A stretch of 64,000 bases of DNA from Euborellia annulipes. Taxonomy: Eukaryota > Arthropoda > Insecta > Dermaptera > Anisolabididae. The notes under the pieces were generated by a model that saw only the letters and a program-made list of their open reading frames with translations, was not told where the DNA came from and searched no databases. A program made the translations under genes and the position numbers. The stretch's first letter is position 1, and every line of letters begins with the position of its first letter. The stretch covers positions 1 through 64,000 of the forward strand of contig JAKCPI010004415.1 in the NCBI GenBank assembly GCA_023213315.1, in the 5' to 3' direction. Of the stretch, positions 34,959 to 46,038 are shown piece after piece.

Positions 34959-35152
34959 AAGTGCACATTGAGACGGGCAACACAAAAATCCGCCCGTAAT
35001 GTATTCTTGTGCCAATCGATGCGGATCGGGCTGCAATGCAAAAATACCTCCCGGTTGGCGATACTCCATAATAATTGAATATATGGCGATTGGATCCAAG
35101 CACAATTTACAATGCGAGATAATGCGTTCCCAATCCACCTCAGTGTGTACTT
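34959..35152. mobile_element. possible small TIR element
   Basis: AAGTGCACATTGAGACGG and the inverse of CCACCTCAGTGTGTACTT match at about 14 of 18 positions. Interior is GC-richer than flanks. No clear target duplication, so uncertain. Confidence 0.35.
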
Positions 35153-35772
35153 AAATATCCATTGAAATTTATCACAAAGCAGAAAAATTATTATTAACAA
35201 AGATTTTGATAAATATTGATAATTTTTTTTTATGTAGACCTTATTAATATTTATAAAATTAGAAAAAAAAAAAAATTAAAAAAATTAATCAATAGGCCTA
35301 TAAGATTGAAATCATGGTTTTTAATTTGTTGAGAGGAAATTTATTCATAATGGAAAATATTCGAAATTTTAATGAACTACTTGCTTTTATCAATATTATA
35401 ATGAATGACGTCATGCGAGAGTAATAGACATTGAGATGGTTGCCTATAGCTAGGCGTACACTCTGCTAGGCTCTTTTAATTTAATTGAACAAATCTCTAG
35501 TTTTTATTTTATTCGTTTCTTATGGGCTTTGGGATATGCGTTACTGTTTATGATGTGGCTAATACCACTATCTAAAGGAAATGTAGAAAGGCAATCCATA
35601 CAGGTTTTTCCCGGCCTTGTGTAGCGTGCACTTAGTTTAGTGAGCTCTTTCAAAGATTCATTAAATAGTACTTTAATAAAAGCAATAGGGAATATTTTTC
35701 TCTTGCAAAAAAATATATATATATACCCTATATATTTTGAGAGCTTAAAAAAATTTTTAATCTTGTATTTGA

Positions 35773-35868
35773 AGAGAACGCTATGAGCAGGGCACCCAGC
35801 AGAAATAAAAAATTTTTATATTATTTCGTCGACGTTTCGTGAACCCATCGCTTCCATCTTCAGGACCT
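35773..35868 (-). repeat. Penelope-like terminal fragment with hammerhead-like motif, copy 1
   Basis: On the minus strand: CTGAAGATGG, about 15 nt, CGAAACGTCGACG, then 'aaataatataaaaa', 'tttatttctgctgggtgcc' and 'ctgctcatagcgtt'. The CTGANGA...GAAAC-GTC order is that of hammerhead cores. The last half recurs at 37066-37133. Confidence 0.45.
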
Positions 35869-35887
35869 ATGCCCGCTTCCAGAACGG

Positions 35888-36036
35888 TTCGTCCAGTACA
35901 TTATGTCCACGGACATTTCGTCCATAAATATTTTTTGTCCAAGAAAACTTTGTCCATTACATTACAAATATTTTTTTGCTTAACATAACTTCGTTCACGA
36001 CATTAGATCCGTGGATATTTCGTCCACGACAATTTA
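35888..36036 (+). repeat. degenerate tandem repeat of a CGTCCA motif
   Basis: Units such as ttcgtccagtacatta, tgtccacggacatttcgtcca, tttgtccattacatta and atttcgtccacgaca recur six or more times with short spacers. Confidence 0.6.
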
Positions 36037-36084
36037 AAGTCCCACATTGTACTAATGTCCTCTACTATTTTTTTCATGTTCATA

Positions 36085-36262
36085 CATGGGCGTAACTAGA
36101 CAATTTGGCTGGGGGGGGAGGGCATGGTACCAGCTATCCTCCGGAGGGCCTGGAAAGCCCCATATTTTCTCAATTTTTCTTGGGGCAGGGAGCTTTCTAG
36201 GGGGGTGGGGCACGAGCCTTCTGGGAGGGGCCAGCCCCCGGCACCCCCTAGTTACGCCCATG
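36085..36262. mobile_element. hAT-type MITE, G-rich family, copy 2, 178 bp
   Basis: Ends CATGGGCGTAACTAG and CTAGTTACGCCCATG are perfect inverted repeats; the 8-bp duplication TGTTCATA is at 36077-36084 and 36263-36270. Same family as 17485-17652. Confidence 0.92.
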
Positions 36263-36779
36263 TGTTCATACAAACATATTAGGAGGAAATGTTTCTCTAA
36301 TTTTAAAATGAAGATTTACATCTGTATGTAAAAAATTAACTAGGCCTATATTAAACTAAATATTAAACTAAAACTATTATTATTAAATATTATGTATTAA
36401 ACTATACTAAAAGGGGGGGGGGGGGGGAAAAGAAGATGAAAAAAAAATTTTAAAGTTTAGGGATGGTGAAAAGGGGAATAATATTAGAAATGATTATGGA
36501 AAAGAAAATGAAAGAAAAAAAAGGAATAAAAGAGTGAAAGGGATCGAAAAAATTGGGGAGGGAAGGGGAGGTGTGGTTTTTTGAATTTTAAATACTATTC
36601 AAAAGAATTTCCATACTAATAGAAAGGTAGGTGTTATTTGTGGACAAAAAATGCGGGCCAAAATTATAAGGTGGTCCAAATTTTTAATGGATGAATTGTC
36701 AGATAGGACCATGTATTGTTGGTCCAAACATATTAGACATATTATCAGGGGATCCCTATGTCCATCTAATATTTATTCA

Positions 36780-36862
36780 TTTAGATTATATACATTTATG
36801 AAATCGCTCAGGGGTCTACATCTTGTGGGTACGTAGATGGCGACCACGAGCTGCCCGAACTG
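36780..36862 (+). repeat. LTR/primer-site-like fragment
   Basis: Shares with 54640-54682 the order 'ctcaggggtctacatcttgtgggtacg' then TGGCGACCACGAG. A TGGCGACC start is the form of a primer-binding site after an LTR, so both may be remnants of an LTR element leader. No coding domain follows. Confidence 0.35.
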
Positions 36863-37065
36863 GGACAGACAGTCGTTCAGTTCTTTGTATGTCTGTCTCT
36901 TCCTTCCTCTTTTCAACAGGCGTCAGACCGTGGACCGTGCGACGGGCAGGCCTGTTCTATTTCTTCCGGTCGTAAAAACGCATGATAGGGTTGGAGGGAA
37001 AAGAGTGAGCTCCGCCGACCCCGCATCGCGTGAATGGAGCAGGGACAGAATAAGAAGAAGATTGT

Positions 37066-37133
37066 CGTCGATGAAATAATATAGTAGTTTTTTTATTTCT
37101 GCTAGCTGCCCTGCTCTTAGCGTTTCTCTTTAC
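37066..37133 (+). repeat. Penelope-like terminal fragment, copy 2
   Basis: 'gaaataatata', 'tttttatttctgct.g.tgccctgctc.tagcgtt' matches the minus-strand copy at 35773-35835. The GAAACGTC part is replaced by a diverged tcgtcgatgaaa. Confidence 0.5.
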
Positions 37134-38104
37134 AATCATCACCAAGGCCATTTATATTCTTCATTGAACTGTTTATTCTTTTATTTATGAAATAAATATT
37201 TTATAATTAAAAATTATTAGACTATATCTTTAAAGAGTTTTTTTCTTGAATTTAACGAAATTCAAATGGAATATTTTTTTCATTTTATATTCTTTATCAG
37301 CCCTTCACTCACTCTTTTCATTGATTGACTTATTCATGTCAGTATTCATTCAATTTGAACAAAACGACGTCCACCACTTGCATATAAAAGAGCGGAAGAA
37401 GTGAAAATGTCCTAAAAAAAAGTCTAGGAAAAAAAACCGCACGTCACCATCTTAGGTAAAAGAGAGAAAAAAAATACTATTTTTTACTACTCTTTTCGGT
37501 TAATGATAATGAACAAACCAAGTTCACGGTAGATGCTTATACTTTATAATCTATCATAAAAGCACTTGATGTTATCAAAAACAGCAAACTAGAGAAAAAC
37601 AGCATCCATTAGACAAGAATTATTACTCTTCTTGTCATCAGGATGTCTATTCAAATAAATCGTTCAAAAAATTCTTTCCATTCCATTTACGTCATAAACT
37701 TATATTGCTAATGCATATTCATATGGGAAAATTTAACGTTTAAATCACAATAAATATCAGTTTAGCATTAAAGAGGAAATATCCAATATAATCATATCAA
37801 TATAACAGAAAATATAAAAAAAAAGAAAAAATAATTGGTTTCCAATTTTCTGCTGTTCTTAAAATCCTTAATATCTCAAAGAAATAAACTTAAAGTGTTT
37901 CCTCATCTTTTTTAATGGTGTTTTTGATTCATTGCTCTAGAGCAGTTCTTTATGTTCCTCCTAACTAGGGAGACGAAAAAAGTATCGATACTTTTGATCC
38001 GATACCGTTTTAGCTAAAACAGCTCTTATTTTGAATTTTCAAGAATTAATTACAATTCTGCAAAGAATACCGCATGTTCTTTTATATTTTTTTTTTTTTT
38101 GCTC

Positions 38105-38580
38105 GAGAAAAATCGGGTGTGACTGGTCGCACAGCACACAACTTTCTCTTACCTTCGGCGTTTGAAAGTTGTGTTCAGTGCTTGTCACATGAGATTTTTT
38201 GTGTCAACATATACTTAGTTTCCGGCAATATATTAGATTTCAAGATAATATAAAATTTAAATACATACATTATATTTTGTTACCATGGCATCTACTTTTC
38301 CTATGAAGTACATAAGTAAAGTGGGCTACAAACAATTTTTTCTACAAAATAAGAATATTCATTTTAAAGAGCATCTAAAATATAATTGATTTATAAACAA
38401 AATTATTAAAGCCAATTGTGAGAAAATACAAAAAAAATTGAAAAAGTACATCAGTAAAGTACTAGTACTATTTGGTCGATTGGAATGAAATTCCTGCCCA
38501 TGCTTGGGACATGAATACTTAGCTAAAGTGTAAAACTTGAGTATCGAGAATTCTTTCCTTACTGAGTTATTTAATTTAAT
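38105..38580 (+). mobile_element. family A element, diverged left part
   Basis: Hairpin 38113-38193 with mutations, then body up to 'aaagtactagtactatttggtcgatt', and a weaker match to about 38580. The core microsatellite and right end are lost. Confidence 0.75.
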
Positions 38581-38946
38581 CCACACTTTTTGCTATTTCA
38601 GTTGAAATTGTTTCAAATGATCGTGAAAATGACGTAAATTCAAGCTAAAAGGGAATCATCTCTTTTAATGGCAATTTCAAGAAAAGCAATAAAACGGGTA
38701 TTTAAAAGCAATAAAATCTCTTTCAGAGAAATTTACATAAACATTATGTTTTGATATTTTAACTGGAATCGATCTTCTTGAAATTTAAGATTTTTTCACA
38801 ATAAATTAAATTCATTTCAAGTGAAATATCAAAAATGTGGGTTAATGGGAATTACTCATAAACGAAAAAACTTTCGATACTCAAATTTTATCATTAAGCC
38901 AAATACCTATGTCTCAAGTATTTCAAGAAATTTCAACCACATCAGC

Positions 38947-39235
38947 GGCCCACGGGGCTTGGCGTAGAGGTTAGCGTGCTAACCTGGTATACCAAACGTC
39001 GCGACGCGTCGCGGGTTCGGACCCCAGGCAGTCCGATGATTTTATATAAGGCATTTGGATACCAAATGGCTTATATAAGAATGCCTGGACCCCAATATGT
39101 ATAATAATAACGGATATCGTTTAAAGTCTTAAATGGCCTAAGTTGCCGAAAAGACTGTGTGAATGTGTGTGTGATTGTGAGTGTGAATGAGAAAAAAGTG
39201 TGAATGTTTTTTTTAATTTTAATTTAAAAAAAAAA
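38947..39235 (+). mobile_element. SINE S1, full-length copy with 9-bp target duplication
   Basis: Head, palindrome (catttggataccaaatg), tail and A-run complete. CACATCAGC flanks at 38938-38946 and 39236-39244. A short internal repeat 'cgtcgcgacgcgtcgcggg' precedes the B-box, an 8-10 bp duplication unique to this copy. Confidence 0.92.
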
Positions 39236-39244
39236 CACATCAGC

Positions 39245-39370
39245 CAAAAAGGAATAGTACTTTACTAATGTATTTTTTCAGTTTTTTTTTTCGATTTCTC
39301 AAAATTCGCTCTAACGATTTTAATTAAAATTCAAAAATCAATTATTTTTTAGATACTCTAAAAAGTAGCC
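39245..39370 (-). mobile_element. family A fragment
   Basis: Minus strand matches family A from 'agatgctc' through 'aaaatcgaaaaaaactgaaaaa.taca..agtaaagtact'. Confidence 0.7.
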
Positions 39371-40457
39371 TATCTACTCTATACTCTTTAAAAAGTCTAT
39401 CCATCTATACTCTAAAAACTCTCTAAATACTCTTTACAAAGTAGCCTATCAATAAAACTTTACGTGAAAATAGTTTAAGTACACTTTACGCTGCGATTCA
39501 AATCAGGGGGGGGGGGGGGGGTTGATCCTCCAGGAAGCCCTGGCGATCATTGCTCTGGGCATATATCGCACTAAAATGACGAAAAGACATAAAAAAAAGA
39601 AAAAATACTCGATACTTACTGGTATCGATACTTTATTTTCGATACCACATCCCTACTCCTAACTAATGAATCAGAAGCTAAATCGTAGTCGTCATTAGAG
39701 GAATCATTTTTTTAAACTCTACTTTAACTTAAATTATTTAAAAGAACGTAATTTAAATAAATATGGACAGAGCTAGAAGCCGAAAAAGAAACTTCGGAGT
39801 GCAAATAGATTCGCTTAAAAATTTGTATTTTAAAAACTTTTTTAGTTCAAATTTTTCTGATTGCTTAAGGCCTACGGTAGATATGTTTATATCTCCTATT
39901 ATTAAAGATATATTTTTCCATGAGAGAGAAAAATCTTGCGCCTTTCGGTTTATTGATTTATTTTATTAATATCAGCGATATCTGGATCTTGTTGGCTGCA
40001 GGCGACCTTGGCAAACTTTTCGAATTACCAACTTCTCATCTATCAAAGATATAGACAAGTTGTAAAAGTACTGGAGAAGACAAGTAAACGTGTAAGAGAT
40101 TTGTTATTAATTTTATTTTTATAATTGCTACAAAAATTTTTAAGTGATTCATTAATTTTTCTAAGTATTTATTTATTCTTTTTATCAAAATTTTTTTTTT
40201 TTTTTTAATAAAAGCAGACATTATTATAAAATTTAAAAAGAAGATAAAAAGGACTTTCTGGTCGAGAATTTTTTTTCCTGCAAAGACTTTTCGGGTACAA
40301 CGTCATCCATAATCAGAACAAAGATCTAAAAAATTATTATTTTCTTTCAGCAATCTGTTTCAGCCTTCCTATTTCAAATTAATATTTAACATTAAGGTGG
40401 CCAATGCGATTGCTTTATCATGCCAGCAGATGAAATATCTACATTTGGAACCTTTTT

Positions 40458-41102
40458 GCTTTCTCTTACCTATGTATATATATATATAGAGAGAGAGAGA
40501 GAGAAAATATTGGATTCATGTCAAAAATTCGATGTCGAGATTTTGATGGATATACACGTTTTGAGGTCCCCTGAATCCAAAAAAGTGATTTTCGCGACAT
40601 GGTCTGTCTGTGGGTGTGTGTTCAATTTTAAGCATGAGCTATGAGGCTGAAATTTTATATTTAAGTTAAACACCCCCCGGGAGCGTGAAAATAAGCTTTT
40701 AATCTAAATCGGCCAAAGAGCACTAGTACTTTACTGATGTAGTTTTTCAGTTTTTTTCGATTTTCTCAAAATTTGCTCCAACGATTTTTTTTTAATTCAA
40801 AAATCAATTATTTTTTAGATGCTCTTTAAAATGTATATTCTCATTTTGCCATTGAAATCTTCTGAAGACTACTTTACTCTTGTATTTCATAGGAAAGATA
40901 GGAGAAATGGTTGCCATGGTAACAAAATATAAATATTTTCCCATACTTATAAATTTTACATCTGAATTCAAATGTTCCGTATTATCGGGAACTAAATATA
41001 AGTCGACACAAAAAATCTGGTGTGACAAGCACAGTACACAACTTTCGATTACCGAAGTTAAGAGAAAGTTGTGTGCTGTGCGCCAGTCACACCAGATTTT
41101 TT
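40458..41102 (-). mobile_element. family A element, full length
   Basis: Starts ctTTCTCTTACC (40460-40470) and ends with the hairpin (41018-41097). The core microsatellite is short (tctgtctgtgggtgtgtg). An adjacent (TA)n(GA)n tract at 40474-40504 replaces the usual short AT run. Confidence 0.88.
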
Positions 41103-41937
41103 ATATAAATGTCGATTAGGGATTTGAAATGTTCCTCCTTAATGTGACTTTTAGGATAAAATTGTATATAGCCTATTTATTAAAGTACAAACTTGAAAAG
41201 AAAAATTAAGAAAAGAGATTATATGTTTACTGGTATTAATTTATGACTTGATTTTCATCAATCATATTTTCATCCGGAATCAGCAACATGTGTCTAACAC
41301 ATTTGCATACATAAATCATGATCATATTATGGCATTATATTAGTATTAAGTGTTTTTATTAAATCGGCTTAATAATACACTGACAGGTCAGATTAAAAGA
41401 AAGTCCTTTTTCAAAAAAGTTTGTTCAACAAAATGTACAACTTTTTTAAATATAAACAAATAATTTAAAAAGTGAAAAGTCATTAAGAAAACCTTTATTA
41501 AGTAAAAAGCTTCTCTATACATTTTCTTTTTAATCAAATATATCAGGACTGCCTTTTTACTCACCACTTTTGATCAATTAAATTTAATTGATGAAAAATT
41601 AATTTGTTCCATCTTTTATTTCTCAAACGAATTGGATTCGATAAGTGAAAATTGATGTCGCCTTGATGCAGAATGTTGTTTGAGAGATTCTGTGGTTAAA
41701 GATCGACCACCTGGACTCATTCTGGATATTCTGGAAACAAATTTCCTATTTCTACTTCATTTAAATAAATTATTTGATTGATAGATTTTTTTTCTCAAGA
41801 ATTTGTGTGTCCAGCTACCCGAATGGGCCTTTAATAAAAATGAAAAATTATAATGGTTTACTGATATATTTAATAAATAAATAAAATATAGACTATTTTC
41901 TTAGGCTTTTCCCCTTCTTGGATCAAAAAAGATAACG
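41103..41937. other. AT-rich stretch without recognised gene
   Basis: Nothing supported. Confidence 0.45.
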
Positions 41938-42025
41938 ATATATGTGATCCAGGCAGATAATAATATTTGATATACAAATGATTTAAATAAATATTCATAG
42001 ATCTAAGTGGAATCTGAACCCACAC
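41938..42025 (-). mobile_element. SINE S1 fragment
   Basis: 'gatatacaaatgatttaaataaat...tctgaacccacac' matches the palindrome and B-box region of S1 on the minus strand. It is interrupted by the hAT MITE at 42027. Confidence 0.5.
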
Positions 42026-42026
42026 C

Positions 42027-42409
42027 CAGGGGCGTAACTAGCTTTTTTGGGTCCCTGAGCAAGACCTCATCACTGGTCCTTCTATCCAAAATTTTGCGTA
42101 TTAATTAGTTACTTTCCCTAAAATAAAAGTTTTAACCAGTAGTACAACCAGAAAAAACAAATTTTTGGAAGAGAACTAAAGATTTTTTGAAATATATATT
42201 TCCATTTATTTTTACGACCATTTTTGCCTGCCATCTACAGAACTATTTTTTTTTTTTTTTTTAGAAAATTAATTTACTTTTTTTGCTCTTAAATTTTGCC
42301 TAACCGTTTAAAATAATTTAATACAATATAATGCAAATTTTTTTCGGGCCCCCATGCCGTCTGGACCCCGGCCACGTGCCCCTGTTGCCCCTGGTTAGTT
42401 TCAGCCCTG
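42027..42409. mobile_element. hAT-type MITE, 383 bp
   Basis: Left CAGGGGCGTAACTAGC, right GGTTAGTTTCAGCCCTG; flanks CCCACACC and CCCACACA, an 8-bp duplication with one change. Core is AT-rich; right part GC-rich. Confidence 0.82.
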
Positions 42410-44343
42410 CCCACACATCCTTTGGCCTAATGGGTTATCAATATTAACATTTGTCACTATCTATAACCTCTCGGCCAAGGGGGGGGGGGGAATAAATTAA
42501 AGATAAAGGACCTAAATAGGAGAAATTTTGCCCTTGACACTCATATATAAGCTTAAACAAATACTCTAATGTCAGATTGTTTTATTAATTTGTATTAATA
42601 AATTTACAGTACCTCTTTACATTTATGTATATAAATCGGTTGGTAAAAAAAGTAATTTTAATTATTTATACATTTTGGGGTAAGTCGAGTTAATTTGAAT
42701 GACCGAGTAATATGGGTTATGTTAGACTTCTGCCACTCCTTTTAGGAAATTTAGCCTCGATCTTAAATTTGTTTTTCTTAAAATTTATGGGGAAAAGTGA
42801 ATACTGAGTTTAAAATTTTATATTTACAGGATTAATACAGATATTAAAAAAAAAATAAAATAAAATAAAAAATTAATAAAAGTACACCGGTTTTTTTGTT
42901 GATGAATGTATATTCATTACAAAATTTAAGTAATGGATCAAGAAGTTTAAAATTATTCAAAATTACCCAACTCTATCCTAAAGTTAATTTTACAAAACAT
43001 TTGCTAAAATCTCTATCTAAATATTCTAATTTAAATAATTAACCATATGGCAACGTTGGTTATTAAATTAAGAAACTTTTGCAGCAAAACTCTCAGAAAG
43101 AAAAAAAAAAATTAAAGCCAAGTGTCTGAAATACAACTTTATTTATACTTCTAAGTTTAGTTGGAATTCTTCTTATTCAATTGAACAAAAGTTCAGTCCT
43201 AGGCTCTAAGTTAACCAACCGAATATACTAAACTTACTTGTTAAAATTAGTAAATAAGAAAATTACATAAGGGCTATATGTAAATTGAAAATTTCCTTGT
43301 ATAATCTAATTCACAATAATATCTTTAATTTTCTTTAGTAATAAAAGTAAGCTTCACTGATTATTAGAAAATCTTAGCTATGTTATAAATATAATGTTAA
43401 TATTTGTGTAAATAAAATTGCAGAAAAAAATTGAACTTCAAAGAGAGATTTCTTTTATAGTTTAATTCTTTGAAGATCCAATATTTACTTGATTTAAGTA
43501 TTTATTAATATTTATTATGAAAATATTATAATTACTATAATACTGAAATTTATTTGGTAATTGAATGAGTAGTTCTAAAAACTCGTTAATATAAATTATA
43601 TGAATATTTATCTTTATACATTTTTTAAAAGTGTTTTTAATTGTACAATACATTATCACAAGCACTTTCTTTCATATTAAAAAAAATTATATGGGCAAAT
43701 ATAGAGAGAATCCATTAGTTAATTAATTGAATTGAGGTCGACCATAAGAAGAGGGTCGATATCTTTAAGATGGAGCATTATTCTTTCACTCCCTTCAATA
43801 AACAAACAAACAGCAAACAACCTTGAAAGGCATGCAAAACTAGTGAGGGCACAAGGGCAGATGAATGGCATGCCAAAAGAGCAGAGAAATGGATTCGCTT
43901 TGGGAGAGATGACTATTTATTATAGAACAATAAATCTCATCCCTTCGGGGTCAACCGTTCCATTTATCAATGAGCTCTTCATGAGTTCGTATGTGCATCA
44001 TATAAATGAAGTTCAGAGCAGGGGGAGAAGAGTTGGAGGTAATTTATAGAAATGTAAAAGATTATAACCAGGAAGCTCTCAATATTCCATAAAATAGACT
44101 TTTTTTTATTTTTTGCTCGTATAAATTTTAAAACTTTTTAAAAGAGTAAAATATTAATGTGTAAGCTATTTGAATAGATCATTAGAATGGTTTGGACAGC
44201 GTTTTGGTTTTAGCCTCTCTACACCTTTCCTAAAAATTTTCATTTAGCTATTATCTATAGGCTAATAAAGAATATTTATTGATAAAAAATAAACATTTTA
44301 GAAATACTGGCTTTTTCCAATATAATTTTTCTATTTATTGGTA
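42410..44343. other. AT-rich stretch; one unassigned 105-codon ORF at 43732-44049
   Basis: The ORF on the plus strand has a less AT-biased composition than its surroundings and ends next to 'ggaggtaattt', which could be a splice donor. It has no recognised motif; it may be an exon, a leader, or chance. Confidence 0.35.
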
Positions 44344-44569
44344 CAGTGAGAGCCACAATTAAGTCCCCACCCGATAGCTTTAGCATTAAGTATATGATAT
44401 AGTATATGGTGAAATCATTTTAAATTTAATAAGGTAAAATTAAATCATCTGTACCAGATTTTACGTTTTAACTTTTCGGTCATTAAAATTATTTCACTAT
44501 ACACCATATACTATAGCATATACTTAAGGCTCTAGCTATCAGGTGGGGACTTAATCGTGGCGCTCACTG
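44344..44569. mobile_element. Tc1/mariner-type MITE, 226 bp
   Basis: Ends CAGTGAGAGCCACAATTAAG and its near inverse, arms of about 70 bp, flanked by TA (44342-44343, 44570-44571). Confidence 0.85.
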
Positions 44570-44753
44570 TACAATACTTAATAATTGATTAAAAGTAAAT
44601 ATGCAATTCATTATGTAAAATATTTGAATACCTAAGCCTAGAAAGATATTTAAGTTTGAGTGAACCCAAATAAAAAGCAGCTGCAGATCGAAGGTTGCGC
44701 TGGGTAGATATGTTCCCTTATAGACAAATAGGCCTAATAATAATAATAATGTA

Positions 44754-44943
44754 CAGTGAACGCCAAAGTTAAGTCTCACCCATGCGTTTTCTACTTGTGA
44801 TTATTTGTTTTTATAAAAGAAAATGAAAATCTTTATTGGAAATTTTCTAGGTTTGAACTATGAAAGTTTCAATTAAAAATAGATATTTTTTTAAAAACAA
44901 TGAATTACAAAACGCAGGTGGCACTTAATATTGTCCCTCAGTG
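44754..44943. mobile_element. Tc1/mariner-type MITE, related, 190 bp
   Basis: Ends CAGTGAACGCCAAAGTTAAG and CTTAATATTGTCCCTCAGTG, TA on each side. The terminus resembles the MITE at 44344-44569, 184 bp away. Confidence 0.75.
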
Positions 44944-45529
44944 TACAATATAGTCTATATAAAATCATCTTCACAAATTTTTTTTTTTTTTTAATAATTC
45001 ATTGAAATTTAAGAAGGTTAAGCAACTTAAATAATTGAAATAAATAGTTTTTGGGTCTAAATGGCCTTAGATGCCGAAAAGGGCCTTTAAACAAATTAAA
45101 AAAAAAAAAAATAGTCGGACTAATCAGCTCTTAAGTGAATCATATTTAATTAAGAGGCCTGAGCTGCAGAAACGTCATTTCAGTTTTTCCCTGAAGGGGC
45201 AAACATTTTTTTTTACTTCTGTGCTTCTTAATTTATATATTGAATACATATAAACATATATCGACGTTCTAATTAGCAAAGTGCCTAACTCCATTTTTGT
45301 TTATCTTTCAGGAGAGCCAAAAAACATTGTTAGAGCCACTGTTAAACACTTTTCTTTCGGCAACTTTTCGAACTGAAAAATTTTAATTACCCTCTTACCC
45401 AGTTCAGGACATAAGGAGAATGATATTTTTCAACAGAAAATACAAAAAAATGATTTTCGAAAAAAAAGTGGAGTTAGACACTTTTCTACTGAGAGCGTCG
45501 ATATATGCCTCTATATTTTTATCTATACC

Positions 45530-46030
45530 CAGTGGCGTATTCAGAGGGGGCCCAGGGGGGCCGGGCCCCCCAAAGCCTTCTCCAAAACAAAAAAATACCC
45601 GAAAAATTTTTTTTCGGATATATGAATTCAGTAAATATTTAATTGTATAAATTTCGCGGCTCACGTACGCGAGCGATATGTATAATATCTTAAATATTAT
45701 ATATAATTTCTTATTTTTTTAAAAAATACCTATTGTTTTCCCTAATGATTTTTTTTTTAAATAATTAATTTATTAACTCTCATAAATTCTAAAATCTAAC
45801 AAAAAACTTATAAATAATTGAAAAAATCTCTAATATTTACGATTTTTGTATTAAAATTATTTTTTGTTTCAAGAAAAAAAATTTTTTTTTTTTTTTTATT
45901 TACAATTATTATCGGTATATTATCTAAAAACATTTCTCCACTTTAAGTTTCTTAGAGAAGGGGGGGGGGAGGGTTTCATAAAACTTTTGGGCCCCCCCCC
46001 CCCCAAGCAGAAATCCTGGCTACGCTACTG
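45530..46030. mobile_element. hAT-type MITE, 501 bp
   Basis: Ends CAGTGGCGTATTCAG and CTGGCTACGCTACTG are imperfect inverted repeats with the perfect 8-bp duplication TCTATACC (45522-45529, 46031-46038). G/C homopolymers lie just inside each end. Confidence 0.9.
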
Positions 46031-46038
46031 TCTATACC

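Larger units (their letters stand above)
37966..39655. mobile_element. hAT-type element, 1.69 kb, without transposase
   Basis: Ends TAGGGA...and ...TCCCTA lie within the perfect 8-bp duplication CTCCTAAC (37958-37965, 39656-39663). Subterminal regions carry repeated GTATCGATAC palindromes (37982-37992, 39622-39631). The interior is filled by family A fragments and a SINE; no ORF of transposase type. Confidence 0.8.

Noticed and set aside
36837..37079. 80-codon ORF (MATTSCPNWDR...) in a GC-richer region
   Set aside because: It lies in a segment repeated at 54650 and next to Penelope-like DNA; no domain or codon evidence.
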